Positions 21,066 through 28,703 of a stretch of 32,228 nucleotides of DNA are shown here, piece after piece. The position numbers and the translations under genes were made by a program. Under the pieces are notes generated by a model that saw only the letters and a list, made by a program, of their open reading frames with translations, had not been told where the DNA came from and did not search any database. The stretch covers positions 1 through 32,228 of the forward strand of contig NZ_JAGGKT010000030.1 of NCBI RefSeq assembly GCF_017873965.1, given 5' to 3'. How positions within the stretch are numbered: position 1 is the first letter of the stretch; the number at the start of each line of letters is the position of its first letter. This DNA is from Ammoniphilus resinae. Its GTDB lineage: Bacteria > Bacillota > Bacilli > Aneurinibacillales > RAOX-1.

Positions 21066-21250
21066 AAATTGATTTAAGAGAATTAATTAGAAAGTTAGAA
21101 CCTGAGGTTTTTGGAGAAATGGATCTGGATGATATCCTCGGCTTTATTGGTGCTTTTGGTCCTCATTACAAAGGACTTTCAAACCTGGAGGAAATGAAGG
21201 AACTTGCACAAAAATGGCTAAACGAAAAAAACCGCCATGCGGCTACATGA
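21062..21250 (+). CDS. Hypothetical acidic protein (62 aa)
   Basis: ATG 21062, with AGGAGGAGATT upstream. It is an acidic helical protein (KIDLRELIRKLEPEVFGEMD) ending in NEKNRHAAT. Third gene of the decamer-controlled operon; no family recognised. A hairpin AATTCCCT/AGGGAAATT and the terminator at 21346 follow. Confidence 0.6.
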   Translation: MKIDLRELIRKLEPEVFGEMDLDDILGFIGAFGPHYKGLSNLEEMKELAQKWLNEKNRHAAT

Positions 21251-21345
21251 CGGGTTAATTCCCTCGGCTAAAGGGAAATTCATTAAGTTGATTCAATTAT
21301 ATCACACCTATTTGGGTTTTAAACAAAGACATTAAAAAGATGATG

Positions 21346-21372
21346 GGCTGGATTAAATCATATCCAGCCTTT
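21346..21372 (+). terminator. Terminator-like hairpin after the small-protein operon
   Basis: GGCTGGAT (21346-21353) pairs with ATCCAGCC (21362-21369), followed by a short T-run. Confidence 0.55.
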
Positions 21373-21376
21373 AAAA

Positions 21377-21932
21377 CTAAAATGAATTGCAGATAAAAAC
21401 ATGTCACTATGATGTCATTTTAGATTTTAAATATCATGCTACAATTTCAATAGATGTTTTTTGAATGCCTTTTTTGTGTGGCAATTGCACCGTGCCATTA
21501 ATTATTTTAGTTTAGAATGTTACAATAAAAACGGAAGAAAAAATTGACAAACCATGGAAGGACGTATTATCATGCCTATACCCAAGTGATAGGTATCTTC
21601 AATGGGATAGGATATTGATAGGATTTTGATAAACCTTTTCGATTTCTTTCTGATATCATAAAAAAGAAGCCACTTTGAAGCCACTTACAACCAGAACTTT
21701 TCATGATACAATTTTTGTAACGATATTTTTTGTAGAGTTTTTGTAGAGTGTTTATCAGGTAAACCTTGTTAAAATAACATTGACCTTGTTTTGGTGGAAA
21801 TTTCTTCTGACATAATGATTTCCTATATGAAATAGACAACGGGTTTGATACAATGAAACGAGACAAGCTATTTTCAAAGATTCTTAAAATAGACAAAAAG
21901 GTTTTGTTAATATAATTAACAATAAAAAATAA
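21377..21932 (+). promoter_or_regulatory. Gene-free region with four tandem extended -10 motifs
   Basis: No credible gene. TGnTACAAT occurs four times (TACAAT at 21440, 21521, 21707 and 21849), and TTGACA-N18-TATCAT lies at 21544-21573. A tandem GAAGCCACTT repeat lies at 21666-21685, and a TATAAT at 21911-21916 is placed to start the hairpin RNA that follows. A leftward open frame at 21576-21992 has no ribosome-binding site and looks like noise. Confidence 0.4.
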
Positions 21933-22058
21933 GGAAGCCCCTGCACCACCAGGAAAGCTTCCGCGAAGAGATTTGAAAGCCTCTATCACCACAATAGAGC
22001 TTTCTATTGAAGTCCTAACACCACATTAGGATTCAACGGTCCATAACCAAACAGACCG
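21933..22058 (+). ncRNA. Candidate small RNA with four tandem hairpins displaying CACCAC loops
   Basis: H1 21933-21962 (GGAAGC, CCTG, loop CACCAC, CAGG, GCTTCC). H2 21975-22004 (GAAAG, CTCTAT, loop CACCACA, ATAGAG, CTTTC). H3 22009-22034 (GAA, TCCTAA, loop CACCACA, TTAGGA, TTC). H4 22037-22058 (CGGTC, A/C-only loop, GACCG). Stems differ completely while three loops are the same, so the loop is what is conserved. Strand is not fixed by G-U pairs; the plus strand is preferred because of the TATAAT 17 bases upstream. From 22059 to 22206 I see nothing definite. Confidence 0.6.
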
Positions 22059-22206
22059 AAATAATTAGATTTGACTTCAGTATAACCAAAAATGTTAATT
22101 AGGTAAACAACTTGTACACTTTTTGTGATAAATTTTTGCCTATTTAGCAATAATTTTTTTCCTCTCTTCGTGGATGTCTTTTCTATTGGAACATATACAG
22201 CAGGGT

Positions 22207-22254
22207 AAAAAGGGGCTTTCTTTGACCACTCGTGTGGTCTGGAAAGTCCTTTTT
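22207..22254 (+). terminator. Long terminator hairpin before the replication operon
   Basis: AAAAAGGGGCTTTC, GACCAC, loop TCGT, GTGGTC, GAAAGTCCTTTTT. Two G-U pairs are G-U only on the plus strand. It resembles in position and sequence (AAAGTCCTTT) the terminator at 2867 that also precedes a small basic gene. Confidence 0.7.
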
Positions 22255-22298
22255 GCTTTCAGAAAAACTGTAAAAACGAAGTGGAGGATTGATATGAA

Positions 22299-22451
22299 AT
22301 GAACAAAAAACCCGAAAAGGGTAAAAAGAGAGATCGACGCGAGTATATGCGTAAATATATGAGGGAATGGCGTGCAAGAAACCCGGAAAAGGTTGCGGAA
22401 TACCACATGCGTTACTGGGATCGTCAAAAGGAGGAAGCTACTTTCCGGTAG
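22299..22451 (+). CDS. Small basic phage-type protein, paralogue of the 2939 gene (50 aa)
   Basis: ATG 22299 after GTGGAGG; an ATG-AAA-TGA mini-frame precedes it at 22294. The product has MNKKPEKGKKRDRREYMRKY, MREWRARNPEKVAEYHMRYW and DRQKEEATFR as successive stretches. It is very basic and helical, with the same W/Y/K pattern as the 44-aa protein at 2939. Probably a nucleic-acid-binding accessory of the replication operon; it ends 26 bp before the primase start. Confidence 0.68.
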   Translation: MNKKPEKGKKRDRREYMRKYMREWRARNPEKVAEYHMRYWDRQKEEATFR

Positions 22452-22477
22452 TTTTCAATGGTCAGGAGGAACCTAAT

Positions 22478-25400
22478 ATGAAAGAAATAGAGAAGGTTGC
22501 CCCGACAGAGCAACCTACACCAAAAAAGGATTCAATTATATCCATTATACCACACGATTTTGCTGGATATATCGGCGGATTTTTTCAATCTATTTTTGGC
22601 AATAACCCCCCGGGATACATAAGTCTGTTTGCAAAAGAAAGATTGCTACAACCATTCAAAAAGGAAAATGGGGAAATTGTCACTCACGGCAATCGTTCTT
22701 GGTGGTTTGAAAGCAAAGACATTACGAAAACAGCCGCATTTATTGCGAACCTGACCAATCAAAACAACATGGATCACATCTACTTCGGCATTGGGTTACA
22801 AAAGGAAATGCGCGGGGAAGTAATCAACGACAAAACCGGAGTAAAAGGGGTAAAGAAGCGTGGAACAAACGATAATACCATTGCTATTCCTGGTTTTTGG
22901 CTTGATGTAGATTGCTCGGAAGGGGTACACAAAGCAAACGAGGACCCAACCAAGAAACTACCATCATTTAGGGAAGCATGGGAATTGCTAAAGGAATTAC
23001 CCTTGAGTCCATCAATAATCATCAATTCTGGTGGTGGATTATACCCGATGTGGCTCTTCCCATCACTATGGATATTTAAAGATGATGAAGACCAATTAAA
23101 AGCAGCCCAGTTGGTTAAACGGTTTGAATCTGTTGTAAAAGCATGGTTCGAACATAATCACGGATACCATTTAGACGGGACAAGCGATTTAGCAAGGCTG
23201 CTTCGAATCCCTGGCACTTTCAATAAGAAGCGGAATCCTGCACCTCGTGTAGAAATCGCAGAAATGACAGACCAACGGTATAACATCGATCAGTTTGAAT
23301 CCATGATCAGGGAAATCGAATCCCTGTTACCTATGCCGGTGGAGGTTCCTGAAGTCAGGAAGGAACGGATCGCTAAGGATTCAGAATATCCCAATACGAA
23401 TGCCGAAATGATTGCTAAGAAATGCGGATTTATCCGCCATTGCCGGGATAATGCTGCAACACTCCCTGAACCCGATTGGTACTCGATGTTGACGATTGTC
23501 TCCCGAACAAAGGACGGAATAGACAAAGCACATGAATGGAGCTCTCCTTATCCTGGATATTCATTTGATGAAACAGAGCGGAAAATCCAGCATGCTTTAG
23601 ATGATTCGGGCCCGGTCCTTTGCTCAACCATTAATTCATCTTTGTGTAATGGGTGCAAATTTAAGGGTAAAATCAAAAGCCCAATCGTGTTAGGTATGGA
23701 TCGTGTTGGAGAAGCTCGAGAGACGGTCAAGATAGCCTTGAATCAAGTGTTGGAAGGGAATAACGAAGCCGCTTTCGAATCCCCTGTACTCGGTGCATTA
23801 GCTATTTTAGAACGCGAATCACCCGAAGATTTCAATCAACTTAAGAAGGATCTAAAAAAAGGTAAAGTCTCCTTAACAGATTTAAGTAAAGCTCTAAAAA
23901 AGGAAAAGCGTAATGCTCCCTTACGATTGGTTGAACCAGGAGAAGTAAAAACCGTTCGAATAGCTGGCGATATGTTAGAGGATCCTCCTTATCCTGAACT
24001 CATCATTCCCCAGCCATATCTTTTGACTGAAGATAGCGTAAAAAAAATCATAATCAAAAATCAGGGTAAGGATAACGAAACGACAGCCTCAATGAATGTA
24101 GCATTAGCGCCGGTATTAATTACAGGATTAATGCGAGATGTAACACAGGGAAAGGAATCATTACGGGTTTCATGGAAGCGTCTAAATCGTTGGCTTAATG
24201 CAACCATATATCGTGAAGTCGCTGCAAACGCAAGAAGCATCATCCACCTGGCTGGAGAAGGGTTCCCTGTTACCTCGGGAAGTGCAGGAGAGTTGGTTAA
24301 TTATATCGCGCTATTAGAGGCTGAAAACCTTCACAGGTTACCTATTGCACAAGTAAACAGCCAATTGGGATGGCAGGGAAAAGACGGTGAATTAGGATTC
24401 CTATGGGGAAGAACCTTGATCCATCCAGACGGGACTGAAACCAATGATTTGGATTTTGATGACCTTACTCCTGGAGAATGGCGGGACGATTTAGTTTCAT
24501 TCCGAGGGATTGATTCAGGGGATGAACAGATTGCCGATGGGCTGCATCAAAGAGGAAGCATTGAAGGATGGATGGAGGCTGTTAAATTAGCATCCAATTA
24601 TCCGAAAGCATTATTAGCACTTTACTCAGCTTTCGTTGCACCTCTTCTGAGAATATTACGATGCGATAACTTCATCATTGATTTTGCCAATCGGACAAGC
24701 ACCGGGAAAACAACTGTTCAGCGATTGGCAGCAAGTGTAATGGGTAACCCTGATGAAAGAACAAACGATTCGGTCCTGTTCACTTGGGATGCAACACCTG
24801 TATGGATTGCCCGTGCAAGCAGTGTACTAACCGGAATGCCATTGATATTGGATGATACTAAGCGAGCAAAAAACAAATCAACCGTGGCTAATATTCTCTA
24901 TATGATCGCAAGCGGTAAAGACAAAGCAAGAGGGAATGTTAAAAGCCTTAACGCCACAACGACATGGCGAACTGTCTTGATTTCAAGTGGAGAAGTAAAA
25001 GCAACATCTTTCACAACAGATGGCGGTACCAGGGCGAGAGTTTTGGAAGTAAGAGGATTACCATTCGAAGGGGATGGTGCCGAAGCAAGGAAGATTGTGG
25101 AACGGATTAACATCTTAACTTCCATGAATTACGGCTATGCTTTACCACTCTTTTTGAAGTGGGTTATGCAAAACAAAGATCATTGGGTAGAGTGGGAAGA
25201 ATCATTTCGCAATGAAATTAGTCTTTATGCTGAAAGAACAGAAGGAAATGTAGCGGGTAGATTAGCAAAATATGCAGCTGCTATCAAAACAACATCCATT
25301 TTGGTCCATGCAGCGTTTCGAGATATGGGTCATCCTCTACCTTTTGACTTTCAGGATCCTTTCGCAAATGGTTTGTGGGAATCTATCGCACAAGAAGCAG

Positions 25401-25756
25401 AGGATGCAACCGGAGAAGAAGAGGCTTTGCGTGATGTTATTGGTTGGGCTAATGCTCACAGTACATCTTTCATTGGCCGGCATAAGACAGACATGGAAGG
25501 AAACCCGATGGTCCCACCAGGAGGGTGGTTCGGGAAGTGGGATAACAAAAATGACTGGAATTGGATCGCTTTTTATCCCGATCGAATAAAACGATTCCTT
25601 AGGGAAAACAACTACGATCCCGAAGAAATTTTCACCCATTGGAAAGAACGTGGATGGTTGGATTTCAAGAAGGGCTACCTAAAGCAATTACGCATCGATG
25701 GTTCACCACAATGGCTAATAGTCCTTAAACGAGAAGCTATGGAAGAAATCGAATAA
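22478..25756 (+). CDS. Primase-polymerase / DUF927 helicase replication protein (1092 aa)
   Basis: ATG 22478 with AGGAGG; an upstream open frame overlaps the 50-aa gene and is not used. The N-terminal AEP primase-polymerase domain shows FWLDVDC (D143, D145), IINSGGGLYPMW (about 181-192) and LARLLRIPGTFNKKRN (about 235-250). A Cys cluster (CSTINSSLCNGC, about 381-392) may bind a metal or cluster. The C-terminal DUF927 P-loop ATPase carries FANRTSTGKTT (about 734-744) and LILDDT (about 788-793). Together this is a self-contained priming and unwinding enzyme, the main replication protein here, followed by accessory genes. It is far from the iteron region, so an origin nearer to it (for instance the repeats around 22000) is an alternative. 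Confidence 0.87.
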   Translation: MKEIEKVAPTEQPTPKKDSIISIIPHDFAGYIGGFFQSIFGNNPPGYISLFAKERLLQPFKKENGEIVTHGNRSWWFESKDITKTAAFIANLTNQNNMDHIYFGIGLQKEMRGEVINDKTGVKGVKKRGTNDNTIAIPGFWLDVDCSEGVHKANEDPTKKLPSFREAWELLKELPLSPSIIINSGGGLYPMWLFPSLWIFKDDEDQLKAAQLVKRFESVVKAWFEHNHGYHLDGTSDLARLLRIPGTFNKKRNPAPRVEIAEMTDQRYNIDQFESMIREIESLLPMPVEVPEVRKERIAKDSEYPNTNAEMIAKKCGFIRHCRDNAATLPEPDWYSMLTIVSRTKDGIDKAHEWSSPYPGYSFDETERKIQHALDDSGPVLCSTINSSLCNGCKFKGKIKSPIVLGMDRVGEARETVKIALNQVLEGNNEAAFESPVLGALAILERESPEDFNQLKKDLKKGKVSLTDLSKALKKEKRNAPLRLVEPGEVKTVRIAGDMLEDPPYPELIIPQPYLLTEDSVKKIIIKNQGKDNETTASMNVALAPVLITGLMRDVTQGKESLRVSWKRLNRWLNATIYREVAANARSIIHLAGEGFPVTSGSAGELVNYIALLEAENLHRLPIAQVNSQLGWQGKDGELGFLWGRTLIHPDGTETNDLDFDDLTPGEWRDDLVSFRGIDSGDEQIADGLHQRGSIEGWMEAVKLASNYPKALLALYSAFVAPLLRILRCDNFIIDFANRTSTGKTTVQRLAASVMGNPDERTNDSVLFTWDATPVWIARASSVLTGMPLILDDTKRAKNKSTVANILYMIASGKDKARGNVKSLNATTTWRTVLISSGEVKATSFTTDGGTRARVLEVRGLPFEGDGAEARKIVERINILTSMNYGYALPLFLKWVMQNKDHWVEWEESFRNEISLYAERTEGNVAGRLAKYAAAIKTTSILVHAAFRDMGHPLPFDFQDPFANGLWESIAQEAEDATGEEEALRDVIGWANAHSTSFIGRHKTDMEGNPMVPPGGWFGKWDNKNDWNWIAFYPDRIKRFLRENNYDPEEIFTHWKERGWLDFKKGYLKQLRIDGSPQWLIVLKREAMEEIE

Positions 25757-25769
25757 GGAGGAACGAACC

Positions 25770-26141
25770 ATGAACAAATTGCTTGAAATATATAATATCA
25801 AACCAAAAACGGAACTGCCCGTTAATACCCAAAGTGGGATAGACGGGCAGACCGCAAAAGTTATTGATTCCGTTGAAGATCCCTACGATAAGAAGGCAAA
25901 ACAATCTGGATGGTTTATCTTAATCAATGGGGAAGCTTACATGAAACAGGTTTCTGTTGGAAGTATCGTCTTTATTGAAAAGCAGATGAAGGGTTGGAAC
26001 GCGTGGCGTGAAACATGGGGGAAAGATGATCCAAGATCACAATCCGTTAAAACCCTTGTATCTGGCGGTTCATTTGAATCAGCTCTAACAAAAGCTAATG
26101 AATACACATCTTACTTCAATAAACCTAAGCGTGTGAAATAA
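25770..26141 (+). CDS. Hypothetical protein of the replication operon (123 aa)
   Basis: ATG 25770, with AAGGAGG 9 bases upstream and 13 bp after the primase. Soluble, mixed charge, with SGWFILINGEAYMKQVSVGS and FIEKQMKGWNAWRETWGKDD. A beta-rich N-terminal half is possible. No known motif. Lying between primase-helicase and an SF2 helicase, it is probably a replication accessory, perhaps single-strand binding; that is inference from position only. Confidence 0.65.
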   Translation: MNKLLEIYNIKPKTELPVNTQSGIDGQTAKVIDSVEDPYDKKAKQSGWFILINGEAYMKQVSVGSIVFIEKQMKGWNAWRETWGKDDPRSQSVKTLVSGGSFESALTKANEYTSYFNKPKRVK

Positions 26142-26218
26142 GAGGGAAGAAAAACCATTGGGAGAAATGCCTTGATGAAACACCTTTAACCTTTATCAAA
26201 TAATAAAGGAGCTCAACA

Positions 26219-27607
26219 ATGGTTAAGTTTATAGTTTCAAACCAAATCGAATTGCAAACTGGTGAACTTCCTGCATTAATTGAAAAAAGATTAATCAGTG
26301 ATTTGACCTTAGAAAACCCCGTTTACATACAAGCCCTAAAGTATGGGCATAGCATCCACGACAAACCCAAACACCTCAAGCTTTATAGGTATGAAGGGGA
26401 TACCCTCGTACTACCTCGCGGTGTTGGCGGAAGGTTGGTCAAATATCTTCAAGATAGCAAAGTAAAATATCAATTGATTGACCGCCGTTTAAAACTGCAG
26501 CCTGTAGAATTCCATTCTTCCATTAATTTGCGTGGTTATCAAGAAACAGCCGTCTCCAAAGTGGTTCAATGGCGGCAAGGAGGCATATGTGCCCCATGTG
26601 GGGCGGGTAAAACCATGATTATGCTGGAGGCAATGGCAAGGATCGGGCAACCAACCTTATTCATTGTTCACACTAAAGAATTGCTTGATCAAATCATAGA
26701 TAGAGCTTGTTCTGTGATAGACCTCGATCGTGATGAGATCGGAATCATCGGGGATGGTAGCTTCACCATTGGGGGAAGAATGACCGTTGCCTTAATTCAA
26801 ACCTTATCCAAGGCGGACTTAAGCGATATCACTAATAAATTCGGGGCTATATTCGTTGATGAAGCGCATCATCTCGCTGCAAAAAGCTTCTTTTATCCCA
26901 TATCCATGTTCCCAGCTCTCTATCGAATTTGGGTAAGTGCTACTCCTGAACGATCAGATGGATTGACGAAAATGGTTTACGCTGCCGGCGGGCCCATCGT
27001 ACACACTATTAATCAAAATGAAGTCCCGACAATGATCCCGGAATTGCGTGTCATTGAAACGGATTATGATGGCATGGATGAAGAATACACCTATCTTATG
27101 AGTGATTTAATCAATGATAAAGATAGGAACGATTTAATAGTCCAAACCATATCTTCAGAAGCCAACGGAAATTATTCATTGGTTTTATCGGATAGAGTGG
27201 AGCACTTAGAAATCTTGAAACCGATGCTGCAGCGTCAATTACCCCATTTGACCATTGAGTTTTTGACCGGAAGCATGAAGAAAAAAGAAAGATCCGATGT
27301 GATGGAACGGGTAAAAAATAAAGAAGTTGATATTCTTCTTGCCACTCAATTGGCACGTGAGGGATTAGATATTACCCATCTCAACCGTTTATATCTTGCT
27401 ACACCTAAGAAAGCAGGTGGAGCCGTTCAACAGGAAGTAGGCCGCGTCATGCGTCCATGTGAAGGTAAGACGGAAGCAATTGTCTATGATTTTTGGGATA
27501 ACAAGAGTCCGATGTTAAAGCCTCAGTTTTGGAAACGAAGAGAGATTTATAAAAAAATAGGAATGGACTGGCAACCCAGCAAAACAAAAGCAGTATCGTT
27601 TCGCTAA
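26219..27607 (+). CDS. XPB/Rad25-like superfamily 2 DNA helicase (462 aa)
   Basis: The start is ATG 26219 after AAAGGAGCTC. Residues about 1-100 are an XPB-like N-terminal part leading to NLRGYQETAV (Q motif). Motif I is GICAPCGAGKT (about 122-132), motif II VDEAHH (about 214-219), motif III VSATPERSDG (about 239-248), motif V/VI ATQLAREGLDIT and QEVGRVMRP (about 404-412). The gene seems intact. It unwinds or translocates on duplex DNA, and helicases of this group are common in phage replication modules. No nuclease domain is attached. Confidence 0.9.
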   Translation: MVKFIVSNQIELQTGELPALIEKRLISDLTLENPVYIQALKYGHSIHDKPKHLKLYRYEGDTLVLPRGVGGRLVKYLQDSKVKYQLIDRRLKLQPVEFHSSINLRGYQETAVSKVVQWRQGGICAPCGAGKTMIMLEAMARIGQPTLFIVHTKELLDQIIDRACSVIDLDRDEIGIIGDGSFTIGGRMTVALIQTLSKADLSDITNKFGAIFVDEAHHLAAKSFFYPISMFPALYRIWVSATPERSDGLTKMVYAAGGPIVHTINQNEVPTMIPELRVIETDYDGMDEEYTYLMSDLINDKDRNDLIVQTISSEANGNYSLVLSDRVEHLEILKPMLQRQLPHLTIEFLTGSMKKKERSDVMERVKNKEVDILLATQLAREGLDITHLNRLYLATPKKAGGAVQQEVGRVMRPCEGKTEAIVYDFWDNKSPMLKPQFWKRREIYKKIGMDWQPSKTKAVSFR

Positions 27608-27645
27608 ACCTTTAAAATTGCACACTTGAAAGGAGGTGAAACAAA

Positions 27646-27984
27646 ATGAAGAGACACAAAACGAAAAAAGAAGACCTTCCTACCGCTAATAGGAAAGTCC
27701 TCAGTTTACTCCGTCACGGCATGGCAAATGCAATAACGGTTAGGGAAATAATATCGTTAACCGGATACAAAGATCAAGAAATTCGTCGCTCAGTCCAGGA
27801 ATTGGTTGTAAAGTTTGGCTATCTAATTGGTACAAGTAATGATAGAGAGCATCCGGGATTTTACTTAATTGAATCAGAAGATGAAAGAGACGCAACCGTA
27901 CAAAATTTACGCGGGAGAATCAAACAGATATATAAAAGAATGAGTACGATCCGAAATGGAGAGCTATCCAGAATTGAAGAATAA
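27646..27984 (+). CDS. Winged-helix DNA-binding protein (112 aa)
   Basis: ATG 27646 after AAAGGAGGTG. Residues about 20-75 (LLRHGMANAITVREIISLTG, YKDQEIRRSVQELVVKFGYL, IGTSNDREHPGFYLI) form a winged helix with the wing GTSNDREHPGFY typical of small phage replication or regulatory proteins. The tail (RGRIKQIYKRMSTIRNG) is a basic helix. It ends the replication operon, just before repeat cluster E and dif-like site S3. Confidence 0.75.
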   Translation: MKRHKTKKEDLPTANRKVLSLLRHGMANAITVREIISLTGYKDQEIRRSVQELVVKFGYLIGTSNDREHPGFYLIESEDERDATVQNLRGRIKQIYKRMSTIRNGELSRIEE

Positions 27985-28021
27985 CAGGGGGCTTCCGCAT
28001 CCCCATCTGCACAAACATATT

Positions 28022-28074
28022 GTTAACATTAATATTAACACCAATATACCTGTAAATGTTGTTATTAATAATAA
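28022..28074. repeat. ATTAAC-type repeat cluster E
   Basis: GTTAACATTAATATTAACAC, then further ATTAAT/AATAAT units. It shares TTAACATTAATATTAA exactly with cluster F and nearly with C. It ends five bases before dif-like site S3. Confidence 0.55.
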
Positions 28075-28078
28075 TCAA

Positions 28079-28106
28079 GGTTGTGATAATTGACCTTTTC
28101 ACAACC
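28079..28106 (+). other. dif-like recombination site S3
   Basis: Left arm GGTTGTGATAA, spacer TTGACC, right arm TTTTCACAACC. The outer eight bases of the arms are perfect inverted repeats, extended by AA and TT flanks. The left arm equals S1 and S2; the right arm is one base from S4. Confidence 0.75.
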
Positions 28107-28128
28107 TTGGCAGGAGGTATCAGGGAAA

Positions 28129-28323
28129 ATGAGAAAAGAACAATATCCAGTATTAGCCTCATTTGAACGAAATAAAGAGGGAATGCTTTCTGCTTGGTGT
28201 CCTTTCTGTCAATGTTGGCATCATCACAGTGCTGGTGAAGGTCATCGTATCGCCCACTGTACGGATAACAAAAGCCCCTTCCATGATGGGGGATATGTCC
28301 TAAAAAAGGTTAAATTGCCTTAA
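28129..28323 (+). CDS. Small Cys/His-rich protein (64 aa)
   Basis: ATG 28129 after AGGAGGTATCAGGG. Contains AWCPFCQCWHHHSAGEGHRI, then AHCTDNKSPFHDGGY: C-x2-C-x-C-x-H-H-H and further H/C residues, suggesting a zinc site. No enzyme family is recognised; similar mini zinc proteins occur in phages and actinobacterial/Bacilli plasmids. It begins 22 bp after dif-like site S3, so recombination there would change its promoter context. Confidence 0.7.
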   Translation: MRKEQYPVLASFERNKEGMLSAWCPFCQCWHHHSAGEGHRIAHCTDNKSPFHDGGYVLKKVKLP

Positions 28324-28349
28324 TAGGAGGGGGTTATTCCTTCATCCGA

Positions 28350-28397
28350 ATTATTAACATTAATATTAATAATTACAATAACATTAACGTTATAATA
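28350..28397. repeat. ATTAAC-type repeat cluster F
   Basis: ATTATTAACATTAATATTAA followed by TAATTACAATAACATTAACG and TTATAA. Same core as cluster E. It lies directly upstream of the ribosome-binding site of the gene at 28414, a position suitable for an operator. Confidence 0.55.
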
Positions 28398-28413
28398 AGG
28401 AGGAAGCCTATTG

Positions 28414-28662
28414 ATGTTCGGAATTACTTCATTCCCTACATTTGAAATGCTATCAGTACGTTTTTTAAAACGAGATCCTTCCCTTTATACAGAGCTAATC
28501 GATACAGCAGACCATAAAGGAAAGCAAGTTAGAACCTGCTCTTGTGGAAATCGCTGTTCCAACTACGAAACAATAATGGATCAGGAAACAATCCTTTACT
28601 TCATGGCTTGTGACAAGTGCAAAACCATTAACTCTATCGGGACGAAGGGGACTCCTTTATGA
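28414..28662 (+). CDS. Small zinc-ribbon-like protein (82 aa)
   Basis: ATG 28414 with AAGGAGGAAGCC upstream; an in-frame TTG at 28411 is one codon earlier. Cys pattern: RTCSCGNRCSNYE and YFMACDKCKTINS, that is C-x-C-x3-C followed by C-x2-C, a probable zinc ribbon. The N-terminal half (FPTFEMLSVRFLKRDPSLYT) is helical. Function unknown. A terminator overlaps the end of the gene. Confidence 0.68.
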   Translation: MFGITSFPTFEMLSVRFLKRDPSLYTELIDTADHKGKQVRTCSCGNRCSNYETIMDQETILYFMACDKCKTINSIGTKGTPL

Positions 28663-28677
28663 GCCTCCTTCTTTTTT
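28644..28677 (+). terminator. Rho-independent terminator overlapping the stop of the 28414 gene
   Basis: GAAGGGGACTC (28644-28654) pairs with GAGCCTCCTTC (28661-28671), with one mismatch and one G-U, then TTTTTT. Confidence 0.75.
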
Positions 28678-28703
28678 AAAACATTGAAAGGGAGGTAAGT
28701 GCT

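Noticed and set aside
21576-21992. 138-aa leftward frame
   Set aside because: No ribosome-binding site, low-complexity basic composition, and it runs through the hairpins at 21933; looks like noise.
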